DNA from: Pseudomonas monteilii
GTDB lineage: Bacteria; Pseudomonadota; Gammaproteobacteria; Pseudomonadales; Pseudomonadaceae
Length of the DNA stretch: 64,000 bases
Assembly: GCA_001534745.1 (NCBI GenBank)
Contig: CP013997.1
Location: 1,860,001-1,924,000 of the forward strand
Reading direction: 5' to 3'
Shown: positions 54,876-64,000 of the stretch, one piece after another
Position numbering within the stretch: the first letter of the stretch is position 1
Layout: each line of letters begins with the position of its first letter
Notes under the pieces: model-generated
What the model saw: the letters and a program-made list of their open reading frames with translations, nothing else
Databases searched by the model: none
What the model was told of the DNA's origin: nothing
Translations under genes and position numbers: made by a program

Positions 54876-56507
54876 ATGCTTGCGAAACGTACTATTGCCC
54901 AGACCCTCGGCGCCGGCTTCGGGGTCGTCATCCTGATCATCTGCATCCTGATCGGCGTTGCTCGCAACGGCTTTGGCGAGATCAACGACACCACGCGCTG
55001 GAACATCCACACCTACAAGGTGCTCGATGGCGCCGCGACGCTGTTGATCAGCCTGACCAACGTCGAGACGGGGATGCGTGGTTTTGCCTTGAGCGGCCAG
55101 GACGACTTCCTGCAACCGCTGGCCTCCGGCAAGGCTGACTTCGAAAAAACCTGGAATGAACTCAAGACGCTCACGTCGGACAACCCGGTCCAGCAAAAGC
55201 GCCTGGACGAGATCAAGGCCACTCAGCAGCGCTGGATGAGCGACGACATCGACGCGACCATCGCCTTGCGTCGCAACGTCGTGGCCGGTCAGGCGACCCT
55301 GGAGGATGTCGTGCAACGCATCACCGCACGCCAGGACAAGGTCAAGATGGATGGCATGCGTGCGCTCATCGCTGAGATGCAGGCCGATGAAGCCAAGCTG
55401 CTGACGGTGCGCACGGACACGATGGAAAGGGCCAGCCACGTGGCCAACCTGAGCCTGATGGTGGGCGGCGTCGTGGCGGCCCTGTTGGCGCTGGCCATTG
55501 CCGTGGGGCTGTCTTCGTCCATCCGCAAGCGGCTCAATGCAGCCATCGCGGTCGCCGACGGCATCGCCGCGGGTCGGCTCGATGGCCACATCGATACGCG
55601 GGCGAGCGACGAAATCGGTCATCTGATGAAGGCCTTCGCCGGCATGCAGGCACGCCTGCGCTCGATGATCACCGACATCAAGGGCGGCGCTCAGCAACTG
55701 CTCGAGTCTGCCCGCGAGATCGCGCATACCTCCGAAGCGCTGACGGCCGCGGCCCATGAACAATCGCACTCGGCTTCGTCCATGGCGGCGACGGTGGAAG
55801 AACTGACCGTCAGCATCGGCCATGTGGCCACCAGCGCCAACGAGGCCCATGCGATCTCCACCGACTCCGGCAAACTGTCGACCGACGGTGGCGCGGTGAT
55901 CCAGAACACCCTGCACAGCATGGGTCGCATCGCTGGCACCGTGCAGCATTCGGCGCAACAGATCGGCGAACTGGGGCGGCACATCGAACAGATCACCTCG
56001 GTCGTCAATGTGATCAGCGCGATCGCCGAGCAAACCAACCTGTTGGCCCTGAACGCGGCCATCGAAGCGGCCCGTGCCGGGGAACAGGGGCGTGGCTTCG
56101 CCGTGGTGGCGGACGAAGTGCGCCTGCTCGCCCAGCGCACCGGGGCCTCGACCTCGGAGATCGGGGAAATGATCGGCAAGATCCAGTCCAGCGCCCAGGA
56201 TGCCGTCAGCCAGATGGACGTGGGAGTCGAGCAGGTCAACCAGGGGCTAGAGCTGACCCATTCGGCCAACGCCGCGATCGAGCAGATCCGTGGTGGCTCC
56301 GGTCGCATCATCGGTGTGGTGGACCAGATTTCCGTGGCCCTGAACGAACAGACGGCGGCCAGTCAGGATGTGGCGCGCAGCGTGGAGCGCATTGCCCAGA
56401 TGGCGCAAGAGAGCAGCGAGCGCATTCGCGGGGCTTCGCAGAGCGCGGCCAACATCGAGCAGCTGGCGCATGCATTGGACAAGCAGGTGGCCCAGTTCAC
56501 GTTGTGA
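54876..56507 (+). CDS. Methyl-accepting chemotaxis protein with CHASE3 sensor domain
   Basis: 543 aa. Helix 1 is at ~9-28. The periplasmic CHASE3 domain carries [26 protein letters not shown] and ends near 185. Helix 2 is near 190-210, then HAMP and a cytoplasmic coil with [21 protein letters not shown] and [24 protein letters not shown]3 senses unknown stimuli. It ends [10 protein letters not shown] without a CheR-binding tail. The sensor type differs from the other two receptors in the window. Confidence 0.92.
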   Translation: MLAKRTIAQTLGAGFGVVILIICILIGVARNGFGEINDTTRWNIHTYKVLDGAATLLISLTNVETGMRGFALSGQDDFLQPLASGKADFEKTWNELKTLTSDNPVQQKRLDEIKATQQRWMSDDIDATIALRRNVVAGQATLEDVVQRITARQDKVKMDGMRALIAEMQADEAKLLTVRTDTMERASHVANLSLMVGGVVAALLALAIAVGLSSSIRKRLNAAIAVADGIAAGRLDGHIDTRASDEIGHLMKAFAGMQARLRSMITDIKGGAQQLLESAREIAHTSEALTAAAHEQSHSASSMAATVEELTVSIGHVATSANEAHAISTDSGKLSTDGGAVIQNTLHSMGRIAGTVQHSAQQIGELGRHIEQITSVVNVISAIAEQTNLLALNAAIEAARAGEQGRGFAVVADEVRLLAQRTGASTSEIGEMIGKIQSSAQDAVSQMDVGVEQVNQGLELTHSANAAIEQIRGGSGRIIGVVDQISVALNEQTAASQDVARSVERIAQMAQESSERIRGASQSAANIEQLAHALDKQVAQFTL

Positions 56508-56864
56508 GGGCTTGCAGTGTCAGACTGTGGCGTCGAGTACGTAGTACGATGCCCCATTGGCGTCCCCTCAGCGAAGGAACGAAGGCACGGCCACTGCATC
56601 GGCTGGAATACGTCTCGCGTCAACGAGCGGCGGTATTTCGGCCGCTCGAACCTTTCAGCCAACGGGGGGCTGCTAACGCTGCCTCCAGAAACCGGCGCTG
56701 AATCCACGGAACACGCTGCCGATCAACAGCGCGCCCCAGGCGGGCGTTGTCGGTAGGAACAGGCACTTTGGTCTACAGGATCAAGCAGGGAACATCAGAT
56801 GAGAATGTATGAGGAGAGGCGTTTGGGCGACCGGATGCCTGACGGGCGCGAACCTTCACCGAAC
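56508..56864. other. Intergenic region, ~290-357 bp
   Basis: It lies between the chemoreceptor and the PDZ lipoprotein. I saw no gene, REP element or strong terminator. The right part contains alternative start codons for the next gene (ATG at 56799). Confidence 0.4.
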
Positions 56865-57782
56865 ATGAAACCGAACGGCTCGAGCGCATGTGATAGGAGC
56901 GTCAGAGCGGGGCTGGCGAGCGTGCTGGCATCGATTGCGCTGTCGGGCTGCGTGGTGAATGGCTATGAGCAATCTTACGTACCCACCAGTCAAACCTATG
57001 ACCCCCGCGTGGACCGTGTCGCGCCTGCTCCAGAGCAGCCCGAGGTCAGCCTGGTAGCCTCCAGTGACGTCAAGGCAACGAGTGAACGCTTGATGCGCAG
57101 GGGATTCGACACGCTTGGCTACTCCATCTTCAAAAGTGCCGAGAGTATGCCGGACAGTATGGCTATCAAGCAGGCCAAGCGGCTCGGCGCCGATCTTGTC
57201 ATGATCGTTGCTCCCGAATACGCCGGTAGTTATCAAACGACCGACACGGTGTCGGAACCCGTTGGTAGCACGTCGTCCCGTACCACGATAACCGATCGCA
57301 AGGGCCGCCCTACGGGTGAGACGGTCACTACTGAAAGTACTATCTACGCGACTCGATATGTGTCCAGAACCGTTGACCTGACCAGTTATGCCGCCATGTA
57401 CTGGGTGCGTAGAAAAACGGGTATCGGTTTCTTGCTCAAAGAACTGACGGATGAGCAGAGAAGGGCACGTCAAACGAATGCGGGCGTACAGATAACCGTG
57501 GTCTTTGATGGCAGCCCTGCCGAGCGGGCGGATTTCATGATAGACGACATCATCGAGTCGATCGACGGCAAACGCATTACCAACGTCCAGTCGCTAGGTG
57601 ACATACCCTGTGTGTCCGGCAAGACGCTGAAGTTCGTCATCACGCGCGGCAACAAACAATTGGAAAAAACGCTTGTCTTGGATGAGCTGTGCCAACGCCA
57701 GCCCTACGTTGGCAGCGCAAGACTCGGGCCTTGGACGGCTTGGGGCAAGAACTTCGTAGGCGAATGGAAACCCTGGCAATAG
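56865..57782 (+). CDS. PDZ-domain lipoprotein of unknown function
   Basis: 305 aa from the ATG at 56865. A lipobox-like IALSGC has Cys at ~29. A ~170-residue central domain (RRGFDTLGYSIFKSAESM, AKRLGADLVMIVAPEYAG, a Ser/Thr-rich loop, and TYRxxxY-like SYAAMYWVRRK) is followed by a PDZ domain at ~220-290 (VVFDGSPAERADFMIDDIIESIDG). PDZ domains bind protein C-termini; no protease domain is present. An ATG at 56799 gives 22 extra residues but would bury the signal peptide. The gene is visibly less GC-rich than its neighbours. It is probably an envelope adaptor. Confidence 0.7.
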   Translation: MKPNGSSACDRSVRAGLASVLASIALSGCVVNGYEQSYVPTSQTYDPRVDRVAPAPEQPEVSLVASSDVKATSERLMRRGFDTLGYSIFKSAESMPDSMAIKQAKRLGADLVMIVAPEYAGSYQTTDTVSEPVGSTSSRTTITDRKGRPTGETVTTESTIYATRYVSRTVDLTSYAAMYWVRRKTGIGFLLKELTDEQRRARQTNAGVQITVVFDGSPAERADFMIDDIIESIDGKRITNVQSLGDIPCVSGKTLKFVITRGNKQLEKTLVLDELCQRQPYVGSARLGPWTAWGKNFVGEWKPWQ

Positions 57783-58043
57783 GGCGATCGCGTCCGCTCG
57801 AAAATACATGGATACCCTTGCCCCTGAGGCTGGCGTTCGGAGGTGAGCCTGCCGGACGCTTGCCTTCGAGCTTCGAGAGCGCCATCGGGTAGGGTTACCA
57901 CCAATTGAGCAGGGGATTGAGTTGGCAGAACGCTGAAAAGAGAAGGGGAGAGGGGGTAGATTGTGATAGGATTTGGCCCAAAATTGGCCCAGACCCTTCG
58001 TTAGGCCCGAATCACCCCTCTGAACGCCCCGCAGGATAAGCTC

Positions 58044-59630
58044 TTGATCTCTACCGCCAACATCACCATGCAATTCGGTGCCAAGCCGCTGTTCGAAAAC
58101 GTCTCGGTCAAGTTCAACAACGGCAATCGTTATGGCCTGATCGGCGCCAATGGTTGCGGCAAGTCGACCTTCATGAAGATCCTGGGTGGCGATCTGGAGC
58201 CCTCCGGTGGGCAGGTGATGCTCGAGCCCAACACCCGTCTGGGTAAGCTGCGCCAGGACCAGTTCGCCTACGAAGACTTCAGCGTCATCGACACGGTGAT
58301 CATGGGCCACGAGCAGCTGTGGAAGGTCAAGGCCGAGCGCGACCGCATCTACTCGCTGCCGGAAATGACCGAAGAAGACGGCATGGCCGTCGCCGAGCTG
58401 GAAACCGAGTTCGCCGAAATGGACGGCTACACCGCCGAGTCGCGTGCCGGTGAACTGCTGCTCGGCCTGGGCATCCCGCTGGAGCAGCATTTCGGCCCGA
58501 TGAGCGAAGTGGCCCCAGGCTGGAAGCTGCGCGTGCTGCTGGCCCAGGCGCTGTTCTCCGACCCGGAAGTGCTGTTGCTCGACGAACCGACCAACCACCT
58601 GGACATCAACACGATCCGCTGGCTGGAAACCGTGCTGACCGCGCGCAACAGCACCATGATCATCATTTCCCACGACCGGCACTTCCTCAACAGCGTCTGC
58701 ACCCACATGGCCGACCTGGACTACGGCGAGCTGCGCCTGTTCCCGGGCAACTACGACGAGTACATGACCGCCGCGACCCAGTCGCGCGAGCAGCTGCTGG
58801 CCGACAACGCCAAGAAGAAAGCCCAGATCGCCGAGCTGCAGACCTTCGTCAGCCGCTTCTCGGCCAACGCCTCCAAGGCCAAGCAGGCCACCTCGCGGGC
58901 CAAGCAGATCGACAAGATCCAGCTGGCCGAGGTCAAGCCGTCGAGCCGGGTCAGCCCGTTCATCCGCTTCGAACAAACCAAGAAGCTGCACCGCCAGGCG
59001 GTCACCGTGGAGAAGATGGCCAAGGCCTTCGACGACAAGGTGCTGTTCAAGGACTTCAGCTTCACCGTCGAGGCCGGCGAGCGCGTGGCGATCATCGGCC
59101 CCAACGGCATCGGCAAGACCACCTTGCTGCGCACCCTGGTCGGTGAGCTGACCCCGGACAAAGGCGCGGTCAAGTGGACCGACAGCGCCGAGGTCGGCTA
59201 CTACGCCCAGGACCATGCCCACGACTTCGAAGACGACGTGAGCCTGTTCGACTGGATGGGGCAGTGGACCCAGGGCGAACAGACGATCCGCGGCACCCTC
59301 GGGCGGATGCTGTTCTCCAACGACGAGATCCTCAAGTCGGTGAAGGTGATCTCCGGTGGCGAGCAGGGGCGCATGCTGTTCGGCAAGCTGATCCTGCAGA
59401 AGCCCAACGTGCTGGTGATGGACGAACCGACCAACCACCTGGACATGGAATCGATCGAGGCGCTCAACCTGGCGCTGGAAAACTACCCAGGCACCTTGCT
59501 CTTCGTCAGCCACGACCGTGAGTTCGTCTCGTCCCTGGCCACGCGCATCATCGAGCTGAGCCCCGATGGCGTGGTGGACTTCAGCGGCACCTACGACGAC
59601 TACCTGCGCAGCCAGGGCGTTCTGGTCTGA
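58044..59630 (+). CDS. ybiT: ABC-F protein YbiT
   Basis: A 528-aa soluble protein with two ABC ATPase domains and no membrane part. First site: GANGCGKST, a signature replaced by [16 protein letters not shown], and [12 protein letters not shown]. Second site: [24 protein letters not shown] and [13 protein letters not shown] charged linker of ~80 residues lies between. ABC-F proteins bind ribosomes and act in translation. The unusual first signature is characteristic of the YbiT group. The TTG start has AGGATAAGC before it; the next in-frame Met would cut the first strand. Confidence 0.9.
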   Translation: MISTANITMQFGAKPLFENVSVKFNNGNRYGLIGANGCGKSTFMKILGGDLEPSGGQVMLEPNTRLGKLRQDQFAYEDFSVIDTVIMGHEQLWKVKAERDRIYSLPEMTEEDGMAVAELETEFAEMDGYTAESRAGELLLGLGIPLEQHFGPMSEVAPGWKLRVLLAQALFSDPEVLLLDEPTNHLDINTIRWLETVLTARNSTMIIISHDRHFLNSVCTHMADLDYGELRLFPGNYDEYMTAATQSREQLLADNAKKKAQIAELQTFVSRFSANASKAKQATSRAKQIDKIQLAEVKPSSRVSPFIRFEQTKKLHRQAVTVEKMAKAFDDKVLFKDFSFTVEAGERVAIIGPNGIGKTTLLRTLVGELTPDKGAVKWTDSAEVGYYAQDHAHDFEDDVSLFDWMGQWTQGEQTIRGTLGRMLFSNDEILKSVKVISGGEQGRMLFGKLILQKPNVLVMDEPTNHLDMESIEALNLALENYPGTLLFVSHDREFVSSLATRIIELSPDGVVDFSGTYDDYLRSQGVLV

Positions 59631-59636
59631 AGCCCG

Positions 59637-59655
59637 TCGCCTGGCCGACAGGCGA
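59637..59655 (+). terminator. Short hairpin after ybiT
   Basis: TCGCCTG-GCCGA-CAGGCGA, a perfect 7-bp stem 7 bases after the stop codon, without a T-run. It may be a weak terminator before ogt. Confidence 0.4.
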
Positions 59656-59703
59656 TTCCTGACCCGGCCGGGCGAGGCTGATCCCTCCTGAGGACGCTGG
59701 CCC

Positions 59704-60201
59704 ATGTCCCATGCCTTCACCTTGCTGCCGTCACCGGTAGGCGTATTGACCCTGGTGGCGCGTGACGGGTCCCTGGCCGCCGTGCTCTGGGAGCACGAGC
59801 GGGCCAACCGGGTGGTGTTGGGCGAGCTGCATCGCGACGATGCAGACCCCGTGTTGCGGGAAGCGAGCCGACAGTTGGGCGAGTATTTCGGGGGTGAGCG
59901 TGAGCGCTTCGATCTGCCGTTGTCCTTTGCCGGCACGACCTTTCAGCGACAGGTCTGGCAGGCCCTGCTGAGCATTCCATTCGGCGAGACCCGCAGCTAT
60001 GCCCAGATCGCCGCGCAGATCGGCAACCCGACGGCGGTACGCGCGGTCGGGGCGGCCAACGGACGCAACCCGATCTCGATCATCGCGCCCTGCCATCGCG
60101 TGATCGGCGCGGCGGGCGCGTTGACCGGGTTTGCGGGTGGGCTGGAGGCCAAGCGGTATTTGCTGAACCTGGAGGCGCGGCAGGGGGCGTTGGGGTTTTA
60201 G
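59704..60201 (+). CDS. ogt: Methylated-DNA--protein-cysteine methyltransferase (Ogt)
   Basis: 165 aa. The helix-turn-helix TFQRQVWQALLSIPFGETRSYAQIA (Arg finger region AVRAVGAANGRNP) and the active site IIAPCHRVIG have the acceptor Cys near 140. It takes the methyl group from O6-methylguanine onto itself in a suicide reaction. Single-domain length without an Ada sensor half identifies Ogt/MGMT. It is the second gene after ybiT, with its own 73-bp leader. Confidence 0.92.
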   Translation: MSHAFTLLPSPVGVLTLVARDGSLAAVLWEHERANRVVLGELHRDDADPVLREASRQLGEYFGGERERFDLPLSFAGTTFQRQVWQALLSIPFGETRSYAQIAAQIGNPTAVRAVGAANGRNPISIIAPCHRVIGAAGALTGFAGGLEAKRYLLNLEARQGALGF

Positions 60202-60297
60202 AGGGTTAGGTTGTGGAGTTTGAGCGGTAAGTGGCAAGCTGCAAGCCAGGGTGTTGCACGATTTGCTGCGAGAGGTTGAGCGCTCATGGCTGACCTC

Positions 60298-60493
60298 GTG
60301 GGCCCTGCGGGCCCAATCGCGGCACTGGGGCCGCTCCTACACCCGTAGCCCCTCTGCGGGGTTACAGACTATCGCGGCCGGTCCGGCGCCCCGGCAGGGG
60401 CTGCTCCACCCGTAGCCCCACCGTGGGGTTGCAGGCTATCACGGTCACCTGTGGGAGCGGCCCCTGTGCCGCGATTGGGCCCGCAGGGCCCAT
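60298..60493. repeat. REP pair (family B)
   Basis: GGGCCCTGCGGGCCCAATCG with CGGCACTGGGGCCGCTCC at the left and its inverse (GTGGGAGCGGCCCCTGTGCC, then GCGATTGGGCCCGC) at 60448-60493, enclosing a third, partial palindrome. It is nearly identical to the cluster at 45.5 kb. The 60202-60560 gap between convergent genes holds nothing else recognised. Confidence 0.7.
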
Positions 60494-60560
60494 AAAATCA
60501 GCCACCCCCTGGCTCAGGAACTGCACCTCCCTGACCGCACCCCCCAACGACCCCTTACCC

Positions 60561-61304
60561 TCAAGCCGCCAACGACGCCATGACCACCGCCTGCGCCTCC
60601 CCGGTCACGGTATCCAGCAGCACCAGACCCTCATGGGTCTCGTCCAGCGCGACCAGCAACTGCCCCTGTGCATCCCAGGCCGCCGACCGTCCCGCGGCGG
60701 TGAAGTCTTCCACCGGCCCGACGGTATTGGCCATGATCACCGGCAGGCTCAGGCGCCGCGCCACGTCGGCGTAATGCTCGAACGCCTTCGGCAGCCCTCG
60801 CGCCGCCTTGGCCACGCTCACCATGTACAGGTCGGCGCCCAGCGCCTGGGCCTGTTGCGCGTGGTTGAGAAACAGCGACTCGTGGCAGATGGCGGGGGCC
60901 ACACGGTGGCCGCCGATGTCGATCAGCACGTGCTGATTACCCGGCACGAACCAGTGCAGCTCGTCCTCGTGCAGGCGACGCTTGGCGTAGCTCAGTCGCG
61001 GCTGGCCGGCGCGCAGGATCGACATGCCGATGCGCACCCCCTGGATGCCCGAATAAGGCAGGCCCACGGCCACACCGATGGACTGTGCATCACATGCTGC
61101 CTGGAGCGTGTCGAGCAACGGCGTGCCTTCAGCCATCGATGCCTGCCGGGCCATGCTCGGGAAGTACCCGGTCAGCGACAGTTCAGGGAACACCACCAGC
61201 TCAGCGCCCAGGGCCTTGGCGTGGGACACCCACCACAGGTGACGCTGGAGGTTGCCGGGGACATCGTCGTGGAGCGAGGCCATTTGTACGGCGCATATCT
61301 TCAT
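60561..61304 (-). CDS. Carbon-nitrogen hydrolase (nitrilase superfamily)
   Basis: 247 aa with the Glu-Lys-Cys catalytic set: FPELSLTGYFP (Glu ~41), YAKRRLHEDE (Lys ~109) and ICHESLF (Cys ~143). Members cleave amides or nitriles; the small single-domain type includes omega-amidase-like and carbamoylputrescine-amidase-like enzymes, and the substrate cannot be fixed here. The ATG at 61304 (MKICAVQM) is the normal start of the fold. It follows the LysE gene on the same strand by 138 bp. Confidence 0.85.
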   Translation of the reverse strand: MKICAVQMASLHDDVPGNLQRHLWWVSHAKALGAELVVFPELSLTGYFPSMARQASMAEGTPLLDTLQAACDAQSIGVAVGLPYSGIQGVRIGMSILRAGQPRLSYAKRRLHEDELHWFVPGNQHVLIDIGGHRVAPAICHESLFLNHAQQAQALGADLYMVSVAKAARGLPKAFEHYADVARRLSLPVIMANTVGPVEDFTAAGRSAAWDAQGQLLVALDETHEGLVLLDTVTGEAQAVVMASLAA

Positions 61305-61442
61305 GGTCGGTCGTCCTTGGCGAATGCCGGTGCGAGGGAAAGCGGCGAGCATACGTGGGCACGCCCTCGATCACCAGCGCAACAGGTCGGCCTGTCCGGT
61401 GATTCGTCGGTGAGTCAGCGAGGATAGGGGGCCGTAGCGTCC

Positions 61443-62069
61443 TCACCACACCAGGTGAACCAGCACACCCCCGGCCAGGAGCAGCAACATCGCCCCGGAC
61501 GCCCGTTCCAGCCAGGGCAAGGCGTCAGTGAAACGGGCCAGCACCCGCTGGTGGCCCATCGTCAGTGCGACCACCAGGTCCCAGACCAATACCGCCGTGA
61601 ACATCCAGCTGCCGTAGATCCACTTCCAGCCGAGGCTGGCCTGCTCGCCGCCGACCAGGCTCGCCAGGCTGACGTAGAACAGCGCGTTCTTGGGGTTGAG
61701 CAGGCCCGAGGCCAGGCCCATGGCGAAGGCCCGCCACCACCCGCTTCGACGACGTGTGGCCGGCGCCTGGTCTTCGAGACTCAGAGGGCTGGCGCCAGCG
61801 TGTCGGATGAACAGCACGCCGATGTAGATCAGGTAGGCGCAACCTGCCAGTTGCAGCAGCAGGAACAGGACGCTGTCGGGGTGCAGCAGCGTGACCCCGG
61901 TGAAAGCCGCGACGATGAACACCCCGTTGGCCAGCGCAATCCCCAGGCAGGCACCGCTGGCGACCTGCCAGCCGGCACTGATCGAGGTGCGGGCGACCAG
62001 GAAAAAATCAGGACCGGGCGAGAGCAGCGCCAGGAAGTGGGCCAGGGCGATCAGGAGAAACTGTTCCAT
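61443..62069 (-). CDS. LysE/RhtB-family amino acid exporter
   Basis: 208 aa with six membrane helices. The family N-terminus HFLALLSPGPDFFLVARTSI and internal GLASGLLNPKNALFYVSL are present. It is likely an exporter of an amino acid or related metabolite. The AraC-type gene 66 bp upstream on the same strand may regulate it. Substrate unknown. Confidence 0.9.
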   Translation of the reverse strand: MEQFLLIALAHFLALLSPGPDFFLVARTSISAGWQVASGACLGIALANGVFIVAAFTGVTLLHPDSVLFLLLQLAGCAYLIYIGVLFIRHAGASPLSLEDQAPATRRRSGWWRAFAMGLASGLLNPKNALFYVSLASLVGGEQASLGWKWIYGSWMFTAVLVWDLVVALTMGHQRVLARFTDALPWLERASGAMLLLLAGGVLVHLVW

Positions 62070-62135
62070 GCAGGGGTCTCGGGCGGTTGAAGTCGCCGAG
62101 CAGTCTGCCGTGGGGCTAGCAGCAGGTATTGAAGA

Positions 62136-62951
62136 TTATTGCGCCTGGCGGTACAGGCCTGGGGTCACGCCGGCATGGGCCTTGAACACGCGCTGGAAAT
62201 GACTCTGGTCGGCGAACCCCAGACGGTAGGCGACCTCGGCCAGTGGTCGACCTTCCCGCAGCCACGCGCGGGCCCGGTTGATCCGGGCGTTGAGCTGGTA
62301 GGCATGGGGCGTGAAGCCCGTGGCCTGGCGAAAGGCGCGGATCAGCTGATAACGACCCATGCCGGCCAGTCGGGCCAGCTCGGCCAGCGGTAGCGCAAGC
62401 CGGTCATCGTTCATGTGGGCGAGCAGGGTGCGCAGCTTTCCGTCGTCCAGGACCGGCAGGGAGGGCGAGGAAGGCAGGGCGAGCCGAGACAGGTCGTGGT
62501 CGCCGAGAAACTCGATGACAGCGGCCTCCTTGTCGTGAGCCGCGGCCTTGGAGAACAGCAGGTCATTGAGCGCGCAGAAGCGCTGGTACACCGCTGGCGC
62601 ACGCGCGATGCAGACACCGTCGGGCACAGGCGGCAGGTCGGCCCGCCATTCTTCATGCAGCGCTTCCAGCCAGACCGCGTCCAGGTGCAGCATCTGGTAG
62701 CTCCAGGCGCATCCAGGCTCCGGGTTGCAGGCGTGCAGACATTGCGCTGGCACGAAGACCAGCGTGCCGGGCGTCAGGCGCTCGCTGCGGGCACCGGCCC
62801 CTTCGAAACGACTGCTGCCCAGGTCCACCGCGCCAATCGAATAGGTCGGGTGGCTGTGGGCCTTGTAGCAGGCACGGCTGTGACAGGCGCGACGGCTCTC
62901 GATCCACGGCAGGGCCGGATCGCGCCAGAAGGTGTCGAGGGGGGAAGACAT
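62136..62951 (-). CDS. AraC-family transcriptional regulator
   Basis: About 271 aa. The N-terminal cupin-like effector domain (CHSRACYKAHSHPTYSIGAVDLG, PGTLVFVPAQCLHACNPEP) belongs to the AraC_binding type. The C-terminal double helix-turn-helix includes LAELARLAGMGRYQLIRAFRQATGFTPHAYQL and PLAEVAYRLGFADQSHFQRVFKAHAGVTPG. Such proteins often control an adjacent LysE exporter. The start is ATG 62951 or 62957; neither has a strong ribosome site. Confidence 0.87.
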   Translation of the reverse strand: MSSPLDTFWRDPALPWIESRRACHSRACYKAHSHPTYSIGAVDLGSSRFEGAGARSERLTPGTLVFVPAQCLHACNPEPGCAWSYQMLHLDAVWLEALHEEWRADLPPVPDGVCIARAPAVYQRFCALNDLLFSKAAAHDKEAAVIEFLGDHDLSRLALPSSPSLPVLDDGKLRTLLAHMNDDRLALPLAELARLAGMGRYQLIRAFRQATGFTPHAYQLNARINRARAWLREGRPLAEVAYRLGFADQSHFQRVFKAHAGVTPGLYRQAQ

Positions 62952-63112
62952 TGGCATGGCCTGGTCGAAAAGACCGATGCAGTCTAGCGACGAAGCGAAG
63001 GTCCGGCCAGACAGACGATGAACGTTGTCGGCGGCAAGGGGCAGGGCAGGAGACGCCAACCCCAGTACAGAGGCCGGCGTCAGACGCTGCTGCGGCGCAC
63101 ACGCTCAACGGC

Positions 63113-64000
63113 TCAGAATTGCCACCGCACGCCCACGTTCCCCCCACTGGCTTCCTGCTCCCGTGCATCCAGGTTGGCGCTGTAGCGCACTCCGGCATGC
63201 ACGCTCAGCGCATCGCTGATCTGCCCCACCACTCCGATCTCCGCCTGTGCCGCCGTCTGCCGATAATCGGTCTTGATCCGGTCGAGCCGATCGAACACCA
63301 CCGTGTCGCGTCCGCCTGCGGTATGCAGCACGTCCATTTGCAGGTAAGGCTGCACGATACGTTCACGAGTGCTGGCGAATCGCCCCTCCAGGCGCACGCC
63401 CAGCCGACCGGTCACTTCGGGCTGACTGTCGAAACCGATGTGCGAGGCACTGTCGCGGGTCGAGTGCAGGTTCGTTTTCTGCGCGATGACTTGGGCCTGA
63501 GGCTCGACTGTCCAGTGGTCGGACAGAGGCAGCGGCCGTCCGGCTTCCAGCGAGGCGGTCCAGGCGTCGCCGTCGAGGTCGATCCGCTGGCCGCGGTCGG
63601 AGCGGGCGCGACCGTCCAGGTCCGTGTACTGCAGCACGGCGTCGACATAGGCACCGCCCGGGGTCACCAGGGTCCAGTAGAGCCCTGCGCTGTCACCGTC
63701 CAGACGCAGATCGCCGACCTGCGTGTCCTGGCGGCCCAGCGCGAAGCCTTTCACGTCGCCCTCGAGACGGCCATGGCCGACGTACACGCCCACCTGCTGG
63801 CGGTAACCGCCTTCGGCCCAGGCATACAGGTCCTGACCCACCTTGAACCCGTAGAAGTCGCCGTCCAGGCTCGGCGTGACCGTACCGGACCATTGCTGGC
63901 GCAGGGTGCCACCATAGGCCTGCCCCCAGCTGGCCGGCAGTCCGCCGTCACCTTGCAGCAAACGCTGGTCCCCCTGGCGTTGGTGGAAGCTGCCCAGGGT
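63113..64000 (-). CDS. Autotransporter beta-domain, C-terminal part (partial)
   Basis: 296 residues visible, cut by the right edge; the frame is open to base 64000. The sequence is the beta-barrel translocator of a type V autotransporter: PASWGQAYGG, then alternating strands (FYGFKVGQDLYAW, GVYVGHGRLEGD, YTDLDGRARSDRG) and the terminal Phe (GVRWQF) for outer-membrane insertion. The passenger domain and its function lie outside the window. Confidence 0.85.
   Translation of the reverse strand, partial: TLGSFHQRQGDQRLLQGDGGLPASWGQAYGGTLRQQWSGTVTPSLDGDFYGFKVGQDLYAWAEGGYRQQVGVYVGHGRLEGDVKGFALGRQDTQVGDLRLDGDSAGLYWTLVTPGGAYVDAVLQYTDLDGRARSDRGQRIDLDGDAWTASLEAGRPLPLSDHWTVEPQAQVIAQKTNLHSTRDSASHIGFDSQPEVTGRLGVRLEGRFASTRERIVQPYLQMDVLHTAGGRDTVVFDRLDRIKTDYRQTAAQAEIGVVGQISDALSVHAGVRYSANLDAREQEASGGNVGVRWQF

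Noticed and set aside
57970..58000. Direct repeat TTGGCCCA upstream of ybiT as an attachment site
   Set aside because: It is only 8 bases, with no integrase, tRNA or element boundary nearby.
57594..59936. A 780-codon minus-strand open frame across ybiT
   Set aside because: It is the complement of a strongly conserved ABC-F gene; its translation is low-complexity Gly/Val/Leu/Gln/His-rich without motifs.

Overview
The window looks like a chromosome segment of a fluorescent Pseudomonas, probably of the P. putida group and close to P. entomophila. This is inferred from high GC, typical Pseudomonas gene content (aerobic cobaltochelatase, three chemoreceptors, two REP families) and a siderophore locus whose gene set matches the pseudomonine cluster described in P. 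fluorescens WCS374 and P. entomophila. No insertion sequence, integrase, tRNA, rRNA or CRISPR array was seen. Genes are cut at both ends (cobN at the left, an autotransporter at the right).

Layout. 1-2.3 kb: end of cobN, an AAA+ chelatase subunit and a VWA partner (aerobic B12 synthesis). 2.3-12 kb: a small conserved protein, a VpsR-like regulator without the sigma-54 contact loop, an LTA-synthase-type sulfatase, an RsbQ-like hydrolase overlapping a PAS histidine kinase, a PnuC/NadR-like pair, uppP and a DUF1294 protein, then REP elements. 12.4-17.3 kb: a chemoreceptor, then catalase-like peroxidase plus cytochrome b561 divergent from an ECF sigma/anti-sigma pair. The divergent promoters share a GGAAT-N16-CGTC design on both strands.

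17.3-40.5 kb is a complete pseudomonine-type siderophore locus. The minus strand holds a TonB receptor and one overlapping transport operon led by an ECF sigma gene (two half-size ABC exporters, two FecCD permeases, ATPase, binding protein). A carrier-condensation NRPS runs on the plus strand, and a Cy-Cy-A NRPS plus an N-hydroxylase on the minus strand. The plus-strand pmsC-pmsE-pmsA-pmsB block makes and activates salicylate and decarboxylates histidine. The order resembles acinetobactin loci. The two NRPS proteins together look like a split VibF: the A-bearing protein ends in a carrier domain without its phosphopantetheine serine, so the working carrier should be on the other protein.

40.5-64 kb: a second chemoreceptor, small unknown proteins, an MFS transporter with a divergent LysR regulator, a serine hydrolase beside an RTX-repeat protein with three Ig-like repeats, and a lipid A/LPS-modification neighbourhood (EptA-type transferase, orphan response regulator, PAP2 phosphatase, histidine phosphatase). 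Then come a CHASE3 chemoreceptor, a PDZ lipoprotein, the ABC-F protein YbiT, ogt, a nitrilase-family hydrolase, a LysE exporter, an AraC regulator and the truncated autotransporter. All three chemoreceptor genes are preceded by sequences that fit the FliA (sigma-28) promoter.

All functional calls rest on reading motifs by eye. No database search was run.
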